Assembly: GCA_029465975.1 (NCBI GenBank)
Contig: CM055744.1
Location: 6,106,692 to 6,170,691 of the forward strand
DNA: 64,000 nt
From: Dallia pectoralis
Lineage: Eukaryota; Chordata; Actinopteri; Esociformes; Umbridae
Reading direction: 5' to 3'
The number at the start of each line of letters is the position of its first letter. Position 1 is the first letter of the stretch. This document shows, in pieces, positions 46,693-60,891 of this stretch. Both the position numbers and the translations under genes were made by a program. The notes below the pieces were generated by a model. That model was given only the letters and a program-made list of their open reading frames with translations, searched no databases and was not told the DNA's origin.

Positions 46693-48477
46693 CCCCCTTA
46701 CGCACCACACTGTCAAGCTGCTCTCACAACTCCTCAATAGGGATCCCATGACTGCGCTGGTCACTTCATTATAGACAGAATAACGACTGCTTCCTCCTTA
46801 AATAGTTATTGCATAGTTTGAAACTCTGGTATGACACAGTGTTGCAAAATGTATTGATAGCCTTCCTTCTTCAGGATGCCTTTTACTCTGTACACATCTC
46901 GTTAATTTGCCACCACAAAAGCACCCCTATACCATATCATTGCCTACATGCTGTCTGTGCAACTCTGCTTAGAAAGCGAGCGTCTCAGAGTAGCCTTTTC
47001 CCTGTTGATGTTGATACTGGTGTATCGCAGGAACTATTTATTTTAGCTCCCAGTTGAAGACCTCTGAGGAGTCTGTTTCTCAAAATAGAGACTCTAATGA
47101 ATTTGTCCTCTTGCTTTGTTGTGCACCGGGGCCTCCTACTCCTCTTTCTATTTCAGTTAGAGTCAGTTTCCGCTGGTCTGTAAGAGAGTAGTAAACAGAG
47201 ATGTACGAGATCTTCTGTTTATTGACAATTTCTCACATGGAATAGTCTGCATTTCTCAGAACAACAATTATTTGACAGGTTTATTTCTGGGCATTTTGAC
47301 CCTGTAATTGAACCCACAATTGCTGATAGACAAAAAATATATATATTCTAAGAAAGAATTGTTTTACTGCTTCTTTAATCAGCACAACCGTTTTCAGTTG
47401 TGCAACATGAATGCAAAATAGTTTTTATCTTATCATCAAATAGCAAACACAGCCGGACAAACGACACAAACTATTCTGGACTAATGATAAATGGAATGTT
47501 CTTGAGTTGCCAAGTTACAGTTTTCACCTAAACATTCCTTTTGATAATGAAAAACAAGACTGTTAAGAATATTTATGTATTACTAAGAATTATTAATACA
47601 TAATACCTATAAACTCATCAAAACACTATACACTCAAGGACTTGTTGGGTTCGTTTATTGAGAGCTCTGACCACACAGGACTTACAGTGAGCTTATAACA
47701 CTTTGAAAATCCCGCCCCCTAGTACGCACAATGTACTTCCAGCCCTTCAGAATAAAAGTCCCTATGTATACAGTACATCACAAGCAGTTAGGCCTTTATT
47801 AAGCACATTGTAATGGTATTTTATTATAGCAATCCTATTCATCCCTAACAAAGACTCAATAATATTTTTGGGTATCAACAATGCTTAGAAACACATATTT
47901 GATTTTCCAATGCAATAATGTTTGTAAGCATTGAAAAGGTGTGTTTAATCAAACAAACTTATTACACACAGCGATATGATATCGCCATTGATAATTGTTC
48001 TTATCCTCGGAGCTTGTGTACAACCATGACTGCTTACTGAGGCCAACTGGCACAGGACCAAAACCTTCTGTTGGGGAAAATATATTCTAGGTCATATCAA
48101 AATGACTAATCAGAAAATAAACAGAATGAACGCATCAATCATTTACAGTATGCGGCGACATAAACATAACATCATTAAACCAAGAGAATCAAGAAGCCGA
48201 GTTTGAACGCAGAGGAGGAGGAATGTTGCATGCTAAAAGTGGTTCTAGAACAAAGAGGTTTCGTGGCCCTTATTTATTTCAGCATAGACTACGACATCAT
48301 GTTGAAATGTTGAATTCCTCTGCACAGAAAGCTACCTTCAGTCAAATAATAACGTGCGTAGACGCCATGTTAAATTATGCTGTCAGAAAATGTTGGGCAA
48401 AAAATGAACCAAGCACATAATTGATACCAGTAGAGAGGGAAAACCAAAGAGACTCCGAAGAGGAGTAATTATTGAGT
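46693..48477. other. unique AT-rich sequence
   Basis: No repeat array or recognised coding region. Confidence 0.45.
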
Positions 48478-49208
48478 GTGTAAGAGTACAAACTGTGTAA
48501 CTTTACACACACTCTAGACTGGGTAACTTTACACACACTCTAGACTGTAACTTTACACACACTCTATACTGTAACTTTACCACACTCTATACTGTAACTT
48601 TACACACACTCTATACTGTAACTTTACACACACTCTATACTGTAACTTTACACACACTCTATACTGTAACTTTACACACACTCTATACTGTGTAACTTTA
48701 TACACACTCTAGACTGTAACTTTATATACACTATATACTGTAACTTTACACACACTCTATACTGTGTAACTTTATACACACTCTAGACTGTAACTTTACA
48801 CACACTCTATACTGTAACTTTACACACACTCTATACTGTGTAACTTTATACACACTCTAGACTGTAACTTTATACACACTCTAGACTGTGACTTTACACA
48901 CACTCTAGACTGTAACTTTATACACACTCTATACTGTAACTTTACACACACTCTAGACTGTGACTTTACACACACTCTAGACTGTACCTTTACACACACT
49001 CTAGACTGTAACTTTACACACACTCTAGACTGTAACTTTACACACACTCTAGACTGTAACTTTACACACACTCTAGACTGTAACTTTACACACACTCTAG
49101 ACTGTAACTTTACACACACTCTAGAATGGGTAACTTTACACACACTCTAGACTGTAACTTTACACACACTCTAGACTGTAACTTTACACACACTCTAGAC
49201 TGTAACTT
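48478..49208. repeat. 24-bp minisatellite, about 30 copies
   Basis: Unit ACTGTAACTTTACACACACT then CTAG. TCTAGACTG and TCTATACTG subtypes, with occasional TGTGTAAC insertions. Confidence 0.96.
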
Positions 49209-51230
49209 AGCTCATATCTCATATATTACCTCATCTGTCTAGCCATTATCGTATCTCATCTATTATCTCATATCTATTATACTACCTCTGTCACCTGAAG
49301 GCCATTATCTTATCATATACATTACTAATTTCTTATCCGTGATCTATCCTTTTAACTCATTAGCCTAACACAGATCGAGTCAAACATTACGGGGTAATAA
49401 CAGTCAATCAATCAATCAATCAGTACTCCAGCTGGCTGGACCCCATTCTCTAGCTGTACTATAATCACATTCATCCACCAGTGAATTACAAGAAAAAGCA
49501 ACGGCGGCTTACATCCCAGCGATCATCATCTGTGGCCTCGGATATTAGCCGGGTTTTAACACGCTTGTCTGCCGAGTGCTGCTGTGAAGGGGAACAAAAG
49601 ACAGAGCAATCAGAGGGAGATCCTGGATGTGGGAGCCTCTCTGGGTGACTGACAGAGGACATTCCAATCATCACTAAAGCCGCAGCCTCCCATGCAGCGA
49701 GATAAGACTGATCTGAGCGCAGACCGTTGCTGTGGTGATCAAATCTGCTCCATTCACTGTTTCGTGGTCGGCAGTCTTCAGGAGGCTTCACTGTGAGTGA
49801 AGGAGTGTGCGCGTCATCGCTCACATGCACTCTGCCATTGTGAGTGTGAGTGTGTTTATCATTCAGAAACACGTCCCTTTAGAGGCTAGTGGTCTATGAA
49901 CATAGGTGCTTGCTGAGCCCTTATGGACCATGAGAATTATTACATCGTTGTTGCACAAACCCCATTGACTTCCACGGTGTGGTGTTTTAACGAGATTGGA
50001 GGTCGTTAAGAGACGGTGGTATGTGCTGAGAACTCCTACCATTCAACTGAGTATTTTCAGAATTACTTTTTTCATCGCAATCACACGTACACAGCTGCGA
50101 ATTTTATAGGATTTCTTATAGGAAAGATTACACGAAATCTTGGTTGACATGCAATTACACAAATGGGTGGTGAGCAAATACAATTTTGGCACACGGAGAT
50201 ATGGGAAATATAGATCGTAATATAATGTACATGGATTCACAGAAGATGTATATGTACTGTCCTAGAATGGCAAACCTAGATACGGGCAGACGGCAGCATG
50301 GTGTATAGTGCAGAATAGAGCAGCTATCTAGTGTGCACTATCTTGAAGTGGTCGGCACTCTTGTTAGGCTCTGGGGCACATATGGCCAGTTGCCGTGGAC
50401 AACATCACGGGGAAGAAAAGCTGTTCAAAAGGAAAGATTTTCTGTCTATTTTTGCAGAATTTCCCGAGTAGTAATTGGGGTGGGATGGAATCAGATCGAT
50501 GCCAAATGTCACACTTCGCGTTCACTATGGCTAGAGATTAAACATCACAGAAAGAGTAGAGAACATTACCTGAGATTGTTGCGAGTGCACTTTATTATAC
50601 ATGCCGGGAGAAGAGAGAACGCGACTAGAAAGCAAATATCCTGATATGTTATGCACACAATTATGCACCAAATGGCTGGTACAAAAAAAACATTAGAAAC
50701 TGCATGAACTGCCACAAATCCCACTTCAGCACATTGGTAGATCATCATCTCAGGCAATTTGAAGTAGTTCTGAAGTGTTCGTCATTTGTTTTTTTTTTAC
50801 AAATGTGTCTTTTGGCTAGTAAATATGCAGGTTACATAACTATAGAAGGAACATCTGAACATGCCTGGTCTGTTGTTGGACAGAGAATAAAGACTCATGG
50901 GATATTGTCAGACCTGGGCTAAACACTGGATTTGCTTACTTAATTTACTTTGCCCACAGTGGACTGGATTTGTTCTCTTAAGTACATTTTCTGCCCCTAG
51001 TCCAATTCCCTGCTCTGCGAGTGCATAATCTTTCTAACGCGAGCCATTCAGCACACATAAGAAGCTACTAGCTAATCGAGTTCTCTTCTCTACCAGCATG
51101 TAGTCCTGCTCACTTGAGTAAAGGTGCACACGTGCAATACGTTTTCTGTTCACAAGTGATGTTCTGTGAAGTCTAAACTTGCTCATCCAAGCCATACTGA
51201 TCTCTTACAACTTTTGGCATCAATTTTATT
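49209..51230. other. unique sequence
   Basis: Includes a short (AATC)n at about 49406-49421. A 128-codon minus frame at 49486-49872 is non-repetitive but matches nothing I know. Confidence 0.45.
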
Positions 51231-53213
51231 TCCTGCATGTATCATTGTATTGTATCATTGTATTGTATATTGTATCATTGTATTGTATATTGTATCATTG
51301 TATTGTATATTGTATCATTGTATTGCATATTGTATCATTATATTTCCTGCATGTATCATTGTATTGTATATTGTATTCTATATTGTATCATTGTATCATT
51401 ATATTGTATCATTGTATTGTATATTGTATCATTATATTGTATCATTGTATTGTATATTGTATCATTTTATTGTATATTGTATCATTGTATTGTATATTGT
51501 ATCATTGTATTGTATATTGTATCATTGTATTGTATATTGTATCATTATATTTCCTGCATGTATCATTGTATTGTCTATTGTATCATTGCATTGTATATTG
51601 TATTGTATATTGTATCATTGTATTGTATATTGTATCATTGTATTGTATATTGTATCATTGTATTGTATATTGTATCATTGTATTCCCTGCATGTATCATT
51701 GTATTGTATATTGTATCATTGTATTGTATATTGTATCATTATATTTCCTGCATGTATCATTGTATTGTATATTGTATCATTGTTTTGTATCATTATATTT
51801 CCTGCATGTATCATTGTATTGTATATTGTATCATTGTATTGTATATTGTATCATTGTATTGTATATTGTATCATTATATTTCCTGCATGTATCATTGTAT
51901 TGTATATTGTATCATTGTATTGTATATTGTATCATTGTATCATTGTATTGTATCATTATATTGTATCATTGTATTGTATATTGTATCATTTTATTGTATA
52001 TTGTATCATTGTATTGTATATTGTATCATTGTATTGTATATTGTATCATTGTATTGTATATTGTATCATTGTATTGTATATTGTATCATTATATTTCCTG
52101 CATGTATCATTGTATTGTATATTGTATCATTGTATTGTACATTGTATCATTGTATTGTACATTGTATCATTGTATTGTATATTGTATCATTGTATTGTAT
52201 ATTGTATCATTGTATTGTATATTGTATCATTGTATTCCCTGCATGTATCATTGTATTGTATCATTATATTTCCTGCATGTATCATTGTATTGTATATTGT
52301 ATCATTGTATTGTATCATTATATTTCCTGCATGTATCATTGTATTGTATATTGTATCATTGTATCATTGTATTGTATATTGTATCATTGTATTGTATATT
52401 GTCTCATTGTATTGTATAATGTATCATTATATTTCCTGCATGTATCATTGTATTGTATCATTATATTTCCTGCATGTATCATTGTATTGTATATTGTATC
52501 ATTGTATTGTATATTGTATCATTGTATTGTATATTGTATCATTGTATTGTATATTGTATCATTGTATTGTATATTGTATCATTGTATTTCCTGCATGTAT
52601 CATTGTATTGTATATTGTATCATTGTATTGTATATTGTATCATTGTATTGTATATTGTATCGTTGTATTGTATATTGTATCATTGTATTGTATATTGTAT
52701 CATTGTAGTTCCTGCATGTATCATTGTATTGTCTATTGTATCATTGTATTGTATATTGTATCATTATATTTCCTGCATGTATCATTGTATTGTATTTCCT
52801 GTATGTATCATTGTATTGTATATTGTATCATTGTATTGTATATTGTATCATTGTATTGTATATTGTATCATTATATTGTATATTGTATCATTGTATTGCA
52901 TATTGTATCATTATATTTCCTGCATGTATCATTGTATTGTATATTGTATCATTGTATTTTATATTGTATCATTGTATTGTATATTGTATCATTGTATTGT
53001 ATATTGTATCATTGTATTGTATATTGTATCATTGTATTGTATATTGTATCATTGTATTGTATATTGTATCATTGTATTCCCTGCATGTATCATTGTATTG
53101 TATATTCTATCATTGTATTGTATATTGTATCATTGTATTGTATATTCTATCATTGTATTCCCTGCATGTATCATTGTATTGTATATTGTATCATTGTAAT
53201 GTATATTGTATCA
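51231..53213. repeat. 20-bp AT-rich minisatellite (TGTATCATTGTATTGTATAT), about 2 kb
   Basis: Main unit TGTATCATTGTATTGTATAT, interspersed with ATTTCCTGCATGTATCATTG blocks at irregular spacing, plus local deletions of TGTATAT. All plus frames are open (690 codons at most) because the units lack plus-strand stops; not a gene. Confidence 0.97.
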
Positions 53214-54117
53214 TCCCCTCCACATACTGTCTATGGCATTAAGCTCTGGAGACTTGCTAGACCACTCCAGGACCTTAATTTGTTTCTTCTTGAGCTTTTC
53301 TTTTGTTGATTAGGCCGTGTGTTTTGGGTCATTGTCATGCTGGAATACCCATCCACGACCCATTTTCAATGTACTGGCTGAGGGAAGGAGGTTCTCACCT
53401 TTGATTCGGTGAGGTGGTCATGTCCTCTTAGCAGAAAAACACCACCTCCATGTTTGTCAGTGTCGATGGTGTTCTTGGGGTCATAGGCAGCTTTCTTCTT
53501 CCTCCAAACATTGCGAGTTGAGATGATGCCAAATAGCTAGATGTTCGTCTCATTTGACCACAACACTTGAACCTAGTCCTCCTCTGAATCATTCAGATGT
53601 TCTATGGCAAACTTCAGACGGGCCTGTACATGTGCTTTCTTGAGCAGGGGGACCTTGCGGGCGCTGCAGGATTTCAGTCCTTCTCAGTGTAGTGTGCTAC
53701 CAATGGTCTTGTAGCCCATCCCAGCCTTGTGTAGATCTACAATCTTGTCCCTGACATCCTTGGACAGCTCTTTGGTCTTGGCCATGGATTAGTTTGGAAT
53801 ATGATTGATTACTCTGTGGACAGGTGTCTTTCATACAGGTTAGAGAGTGTTTCTAATCTCAGCTTGTTACCTATATAAAAGACACCTGGGAGCCAGACAT
53901 CTTGCTGATTGACAGGGATGAAATACTTAATTCACTGAGTAAAATGCAAATCAATTTATAACTTATTTGAAATGTGTTATTCTGGATATTCTTTTGTTAT
54001 TCTGTTTCTCACTGTTCAAATAAACCTCACATTAAAATGGCAGACTGATCATCTCTGTATCACTGGGCAAACATACAAAATCAGCAGGGGATCCATTAAT
54101 TTCTTTCTTCACTGTAT
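53214..54117 (-). mobile_element. Tc1-like transposon fossil, truncated by the AT-rich array
   Basis: On the minus strand from about 53800 to 53400, Tc1 transposase is recognisable though broken: KDIVDLHKAGMGYKTIGST, RPVRLKFAIEHLND (with changes), then VLWSNETNI where intact relatives have a catalytic Asp (WSDET), and FGIISTRNVWRKKKAAYDPK. A TAG stop precedes it. The right end has ACACCTGGGAGCCAGACAT, AAATGCAAATCAATTTATAA and TACAAAATCAGCAGGGGATC, the usual terminal part of this fish family. The other end is lost into the AT-rich array. Confidence 0.9.
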
Positions 54118-55845
54118 ATATCTATTGGGGACAGCACTTCTTCCACAATCATATCGAAAGAAAATGAAAAATAAACGTTTTACAACTTTTTAAGACCGTC
54201 GTTTACCTTTTTTAGTCATAAGAGTTACCTGCTTCGCTGGGGAGGGATTCAACATGGTGTGTGTGTGTGTGTGTTTAGTGTGTGTGTGTGTGTGTGGGGG
54301 GGGCTTAAGGGAAGTAGAGAGGCTGACCTTGTGTAAGAAAATAATAAGACAGCAGATGATTAGCCCAGGGATCTGTGTTACAGTCTGGTTCTACCTGCTC
54401 ATCCTCATCATCAGGTCTTATTGTGGGGAACTAAGCTGGCTAGATGAGCCCATAGGGAAACATTTGGCCTGGAAACTAATTGACAGGGGTGCCAGGCCAG
54501 CCACTCCGGCAGAAGGCATCTTAGCTCAGCAGGAACGGGATAACGAGCTCTGTGAACAGTCACTCACGCAGTCGGGCCGGGGCAAAGCACCCGGACATGT
54601 AAACAGAGTCGATACAGATACGGCGAACACATGCCACACTGAACTGTAACCGTGCTGTATTTGATTCACTCAGCGTAGCACATCAAATCCCCGCCAGCGG
54701 TCCATCCCCGTGGCGACCGGTGGGGTGGTGGCAAAGACATGTGCTACATGGTGACACAGCAGGTGCAGGTTGTGTGAATGACGGGGAGGCAGGAGAAGGT
54801 GACAGACAGCTGGGGAGAGGAAAACTCAGCGCTAACCCACTTCTCTCCAGCGCCGCCTAGCTCAGAGACGTCTCAAGGTCCCTGGGGACCCCATGAACCG
54901 TGCGCGGTGGGAACCGAAAAGTAGTTATCTCCGCACAAGTCGCCCTCATAGGCACTCGACACGTTTGACAAAAGAGACGTGTGTCTAATGTTTCCAACGA
55001 GGAGCTGAGGAATAGCAATCATGTTCTCTGAGGGCTGGGGACAAGGGGGGGGGGGGTCTGCCTGGCTACCTACAGACCAGCCTACTGCAGAATGAGCTCT
55101 GTCACTCACAAGCCTGTAGTTGGATTAGAAAGCACTGACGGTTGGTCTCTAAAGTACCCGTCTGGTTCTGAGTGGAGCCGTGGGCTTGAAATTAGACAGA
55201 CAAACATAATGGACCAATGGCAGAGTAAGAATAGGCGTTTACAGTCTCCGGGGTGACCTCATGGCAACTGAGCTCAAACCCCCAGATGTTGGCCGTGACT
55301 TCTGTGACGGTCTAGCTGAAGAGTAGATGTGGTGTGTAAATGGGAAACACAGCAAGAAAGAGATATGTAACCAAGGAGAATAGAGATGGAAACGACCCCC
55401 CGGGGGGGATTTCTTTTAACATGGCATATGTGTGCACGCGCGCAACCGAAAAACACATATACAAACAGACAAACACACACACACAGACAGCTAGAATCTA
55501 TCATGTAGAAATCCTGTTTTCATAACCTAGAAAATCTGTTGGATTCTTAACATCAAGAAAAAAAAATATTTTCTATTCAGAGCCAACTCAACAATCGATG
55601 GATTGATGCATAGAAATGATCAGATGCTGCCATAGAGAGTAGAATGAGTTCTCTCTGTAGACATCTAACAGAAGAGACCTCTGCTCTGATATTCCTGAAG
55701 CCGGCAGACTTGCAAGGCATCTCAGTCGTAATGCCGTGCGAGCAGCAAGTAGATGACGTAACGTGATTCATCTCAGGAGACGTGAAAAACATCTAAGGCA
55801 GTCTGACATATATTAAAGAAATGATAAACCAGCACAGCTGCAGCT
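54118..55845. other. unique sequence with TG and G runs
   Basis: TG run at about 54258-54294; a G10 run at about 55048. The 131-codon plus frame at 54254-54649 is not recognised. I looked here for magi3 exon 1 and did not find it. Confidence 0.45.
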
Positions 55846-56637
55846 CTCAGACTCCACAGCCGTTTGTATGAGACACGCCTCTATTAGACTCCACAGCCGT
55901 TTGTATGAGACACGCCTCTATTAGACTCCACAGCCGTTTGTATGAGACATGCCTCTATTAGACTCCACAGCCGTTTGTATGAGACATGCCTCTATTAGAC
56001 TCCACAGCCGCTTGTATGAGACATGCCTCTATTAGACTCCACAGCCGTTTGTATGAGACATGCCTCTATTATACTCCACAGCCGTTTGTATGAGACAAGC
56101 CTCTATTAGACTCCACAGCCGTTTGTATGAGACACGCCTCTATTAGACTCCACAGCCGTTTGTATGAGACATGCCTCTATTAGACTCCACAGCCGTTTGT
56201 ATGAGACACGCCTCTATTAGACTCCACAGCCGTTTGTATGAGACACACCTCTATGCCTCTATTAGACTCCACAGCCGTTTGTATGAGACATGCCACTATT
56301 AGACTCCACAGCCGTTTGTATGAGACACGCCTCTATTAGACTCCACAGCCGTTTGTATGAGACACACCTCTATTAGACTCCACAGCCGTTTGTATGAGAC
56401 ATGCCTCTATTAGTCTCCACAGCCGTTTGTATGAGACATGCCTCTATTAGACTCCACAGCCGTTTGTATGAGACATGCCTCTATTAGACTCCACAGCCGT
56501 TTGTATGAGACACACCTCTATGCCTCTATTAGACTCCACAGCCGTTTGTATGAGACATGCCTCTATTAGACTCCACAGCCGTTTGTATGAGACACACCTC
56601 TATTAGACTCCACAGCCGTTTGTATGAGACATGCACA
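55846..56637. repeat. 37-bp minisatellite, about 21 copies
   Basis: Unit GACTCCACAGCCGTTTGTAT then GAGACATGCCTCTATTA. Subtypes differ at ACACGCC, ACATGCC, ACACACC. Two copies near 56250 and 56517 carry an extra TGCCTCTA, showing a block was duplicated. Confidence 0.96.
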
Positions 56638-57038
56638 TATGGAGAAGACATGCTTCTCTCCGCATCAAATCTTCACAACAGGGTCGTCCAAACTTCTAGT
56701 ACCGCACACAGACAGTGACACTGTGAGCGTTAGGAGCCATTATCCTTTAACTCATGTGGTGTCATGTGGCGTATCAGTTGTTACTGCGGAGTAATCACTC
56801 TTCCATAGCAATCATTCGGCGTAAACACTGCTAGCTGCCCCTAGAAGAAACACCGGCGGTAATTATTTTCTTTGAAATTACATTTTTGACTTCCTTCTAC
56901 TTAATTGTTATGATGATCGTTATGTTTTCACTAATGTAATGAACGTGTATTGCTCGTTAATACAACCATGGCAGCCTTACAATCTGACAGTGAGACAGAG
57001 TGAGACAGTAGGAGAGGATGGGAGTCAATGTGAAAGAG
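56638..57038. other. unique sequence
   Basis: Nothing recognised. Confidence 0.45.
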
Positions 57039-57437
57039 TGAGTGGGACAGAGAGTGTGTGAGAGAGACTGCGTGTGTGAGAGAGACAAGGTGTTTGAGAG
57101 AGACAGTGTGTGAGAGAGAGAATGCGTGTGTGAGAGAGACTGCGTGTGTGAGAGAGACTGCGTGTGTGAAAGAGACTGCGTGTGTGAAAGAGACAGCATG
57201 TGAGAGAGACTGCGTGTGTGAAAGAGAGACAGCGTGTGAGAGAGAGACTGCGTGTGTGAGAGAGACTGCGTGTGTGAAAGAGACTGCGTGTGTGAAAGAG
57301 ACAGCATGTGAGAGAGACTGCGTGTGTGAAAGAGAGACAGCGTGTGAGAGAGAGACTGCGTGTGTGAAAGAGAGACAGCGTGTGAGAGAGACAAGGTGTT
57401 TGAGAGACAGTGTGTTTGAGACAGCGTGTGTGAATGA
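57039..57437. repeat. GAGAGACTGCGTGTGT minisatellite with internal block duplication
   Basis: Units of 16 to 20 bp around GAGAGACTGCGTGTGTGA. A block of about 110 bp containing CAGCATGTGAGAGAGACTGC is present twice (copies of this string near 57194 and 57302). Frames across it on both strands are compositional. Confidence 0.94.
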
Positions 57438-58332
57438 GAGGGAAACTGTAGTGCAATGAAGAGTAGAATCAGGCACAATGTAAATCTTGACCATCTCAAG
57501 GTTAAGTATCCGTATCTACAGTCTCCATGAAACGTGTCCATGACATAAGCCTCATAAACTGATAAACCGGCAGCTGCCATGTTCTGCCAAAACGACAGCA
57601 GCACATGTCTCCTTCCCTACCCAAGTGTGAGGAAGCCTGTGACAGTCTGAGACATCAACAGATCTCATACTGATCAAAGTGTGTCACTTAGTGTGCCAGT
57701 GTTGAAAACACATGCAACACACAACAAAGACAATCCCAATCAAATGGAATGTAAAACAACTAATTCTGACTGAAAGTATGTGATTAATCATCTTTGAAAT
57801 GTGTTTAATGCCATTTAGCAGATGCTCTTATCCAAAGCAACTGACTGCAAATTAAACCTTAAACTGCGCTGTTGCAAGTTCCATTATCTTATCAAGATAC
57901 ACACACATATTACAGCAAAAAAACAGATGACTAACAGTAAAGAAATGGGTTTTTCAAGGTCCACCAAATAAATAGGTTCCCCTGGCCAGGGATTCCTTAC
58001 TAATAGTTTGATACTGTATATAAGACAATAATTAGACCTGCATAAAACAAATAAAAATTAAGGTGTATACAATTCATCACACACCTTAATTGTTGCAGAC
58101 TTCTTGTTTAAAATAATTGTAAGATGTACTCGTAATTTATAAACTCCTACATTTGGACAAATAAATTAACGCTGAATCAGTGAGAAACGTTATTAAAGCG
58201 AGAGTGAACTCTAACCCGAACTATGGAGCAAAACAACGCAACCCTATTTTCCGAAAAACTATAAAAATACCCACATGAAGATCACCCGGTTTGGGCATTT
58301 TGTGAAGGAAACCAAGGGATGGATGAAGAGAG
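57438..58332. other. unique sequence with a transposon-end fragment
   Basis: Around 57808-57860, GCCATTTAGCAGATGCTCTT and ATCCAAAGCAACTGAC match the common fish repeat also seen near 165. The rest is unrecognised. Confidence 0.5.
57808..57860. mobile_element. fish DNA-transposon end fragment
   Basis: CATTTAGCAGATGCTCTTAT then CCAAAGCAACTGAC. Recognised from memory as the end of an abundant teleost repeat; short and truncated. Confidence 0.55.
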
Positions 58333-60310
58333 AAAGACTCAGTATGTAACCAGAGAGGGTTAATAGTAGTATGGACACTACAGTATGTGACCAGAGAGGG
58401 TTAATAGTAGTATGGACACTACAGTATGTGACCAGAGAGGGTTAATAGTAGTATGGACACTACAGTATGTAACCAGAGAGGGTTAATAGTAGTATGGACA
58501 CTACAGTATGTAACCAGAGAGGGTTAATAGTAGTATGGACACTACAGTATGTGACCAGAGAGGGTTAATAGTAGTATGGACACTACAGTATGTGACCAGA
58601 GAGGGTTAATAGTAGTATGGACACTACAGTATGTAACCAGAGAGGGTTAATAGTAGTATGGACACTACAGTATGTAACCAGAGAGGGTTAATAGTAGTAT
58701 GGACACTACAGTATGTGACCAGAGAGGGTTAATAGTAGTATGGACACTACAGTATGTAACCAGAGAGGGTTAATAGTAGTATGGACACTACAGTATGTGA
58801 CCAGAGAGGGTTAATAGTAGTATGGACACTACAGTATGTGACCAGAGAGGGTTAATAGTAGTATGGACACTACAGTATGTGACCAGAGAGGGTTAATAGT
58901 AGTATGGACACTACAGTATGTGACCAGAGAGGGTTAATAGTAGTATGGACACTACAGTATGTAACCAGAGAGGGTTAATAGTAGTATGGACACTACAGTA
59001 TGTGACCAGAGAGGGTTAATAGTAGTATGGACACTACAGTATGTGACCAGAGAGGGTTAATAGTAGTATGGACACTACAGTATGTAACCAGAGAGGGTTA
59101 ATAGTAGTATGGACACTACAGTATGTGACCAGAGAGGGTTAATAGTAGTATGGACACTACAGTATGTGACCAGAGAGGGTTAATAGTAGTATGGACACTA
59201 CAGTATGTAACCAGAGAGGGTTAATAGTAGTATGGACACTACAGTATGTGACCAGAGAGGGTTAATAGTAGTATGGACACTACAGTATGTAACCAGAGAG
59301 GGTTAATAGTAGTATGGACACTACAGTATGTAACCAGAGAGGGTTAATAGTAGTATGGACACTACAGTATGTGACCAGAGAGGGTTAATAGTAGTATGGA
59401 CACTACAGTATGTGACCAGAGAGGGTTAATAGTAGTATGGACACTACAGTATGTAACCAGAGAGGGTTAATAGTAGTATGGACACTACAGTATGTGACCA
59501 GAGAGGGTTAATAGTAGTATGGACACTACAGTATGTAACCAGAGAGGGTTAATAGTAGTATGGACACTACAGTATGTGACCAGAGAGGGTTAATAGTAGT
59601 ATGGACACTACAGTATGTAACCAGAGAGGGTTAATAGTAGTATGGACACTACAGTATGTAACCAGAGAGGGTTAATAGTAGTATGGACACTACAGTATGT
59701 GACCAGAGAGGGTTAATAGTAGTATGGACACTACAGTATGTGACCAGAGAGGGTTAATAGTAGTATGGACACTACAGTATGTAACCAGAGAGGGTTAATA
59801 GTAGTATGGACACTACAGTATGTGACCAGAGAGGGTTAATAGTAGTATGGACACTACAGTATGTGACCAGAGAGGGTTAATAGTAGTATGGACACTACAG
59901 TATGTGACCAGAGAGGGTTAATAGTAGTATGGACACTACAGTATGTAACCAGAGAGGGTTAATAGTAGTATGGACACTACAGTATGTGACCAGAGAGGGT
60001 TAATAGTAGTATGGACACTACAGTATGTGACCAGAGAGGGTTAATAGTAGTATGGACACTACAGTATGTAACCAGAGAGGGTTAATAGTAGTATGGACAC
60101 TACAGTATGTGACCAGAGAGGGTTAATAGTAGTATGGACACTACAGTATGTAACCAGAGAGGGTTAATAGTAGTATGGACACTACAGTATGTGACCAGAG
60201 AGGGTTAATAGTAGTATGGACACTACAGTATGTGACCAGAGAGGGTTAATAGTAGTATGGACACTACAGTATGTGACCAGAGAGGGTTAATAGTAGTATG
60301 GACACTACAG
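58333..60310. repeat. 41-bp minisatellite, 48 near-identical copies
   Basis: Unit CAGTATGTGACCAGAGAGGG, TTAATAGTAGTATGGACACT, A. All 48 units (from 58340, every 41 bp) appear identical except one position, GTGACC or GTAACC. Units 22-29 and 30-37 show the same eight-unit order of the two states (a 328-bp block duplication). Confidence 0.98.
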
Positions 60311-60859
60311 AGAGGTTGGGTAGATCCAACACATAAGACAGAAGAGGCCAGTTCTGTGCTTACCTAACGTACACACATTCTATGGGAAAAAGCTATGGCA
60401 CACGACACAATAGGATATAAAATCATTGTCATTTCTACACAGAGTATAGATAACAGTGTATTTAGTACAGCGCTGGCTTGAATAAAACATTCACGAAAAG
60501 AAATCCTGAATAAATCTGAGCGTATATATGTGGATTGGGAACGTTATGTGTGGTGTGGCCCGGAGCTGTTATTCTGATAAACGCTATAAGGTGTGCTGTT
60601 TGATGACTAAGTATGGTCTGCGTAGCACTCGTAAAGCCACAGTCAAACATGGACATTTCTGCTCAGCTTTGAAAAGGGCAGCCTCTGGCCCAGAACCCAA
60701 CTTCCTATTTTGAGATAAGCAGAGGGGCCGGCCAGCAGAAGTGTGACCCTGCCAATGAGGATGTGATGGACTGGCTGGGCTGAAGACGTCAAATAGAGCC
60801 CTACATCACCAGACTAATACCCTGACTGGTCTCCCCTGAATTATTCACTGGCGAGATGA

Positions 60860-60891
<32 letters not shown>

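Noticed and set aside
49486..49872. 128-codon minus frame as a gene
   Set aside because: No known domain and no splice partners; could be conserved noncoding DNA but nothing here proves it.
51179..53309. Cys/Tyr/Ile-rich frames up to 690 codons
   Set aside because: Three overlapping frames translate the same 20-bp repeat; low-complexity artefact inside non-coding sequence.
53214..54117. Active Tc1 transposase
   Set aside because: Premature stop, Asp-to-Asn change in the WSDET motif and a missing terminus.
54841..55109. GC-richer segment as magi3 exon 1
   Set aside because: No frame gives the expected PDZ0 start or a donor matching the phase of the 37301 exon.
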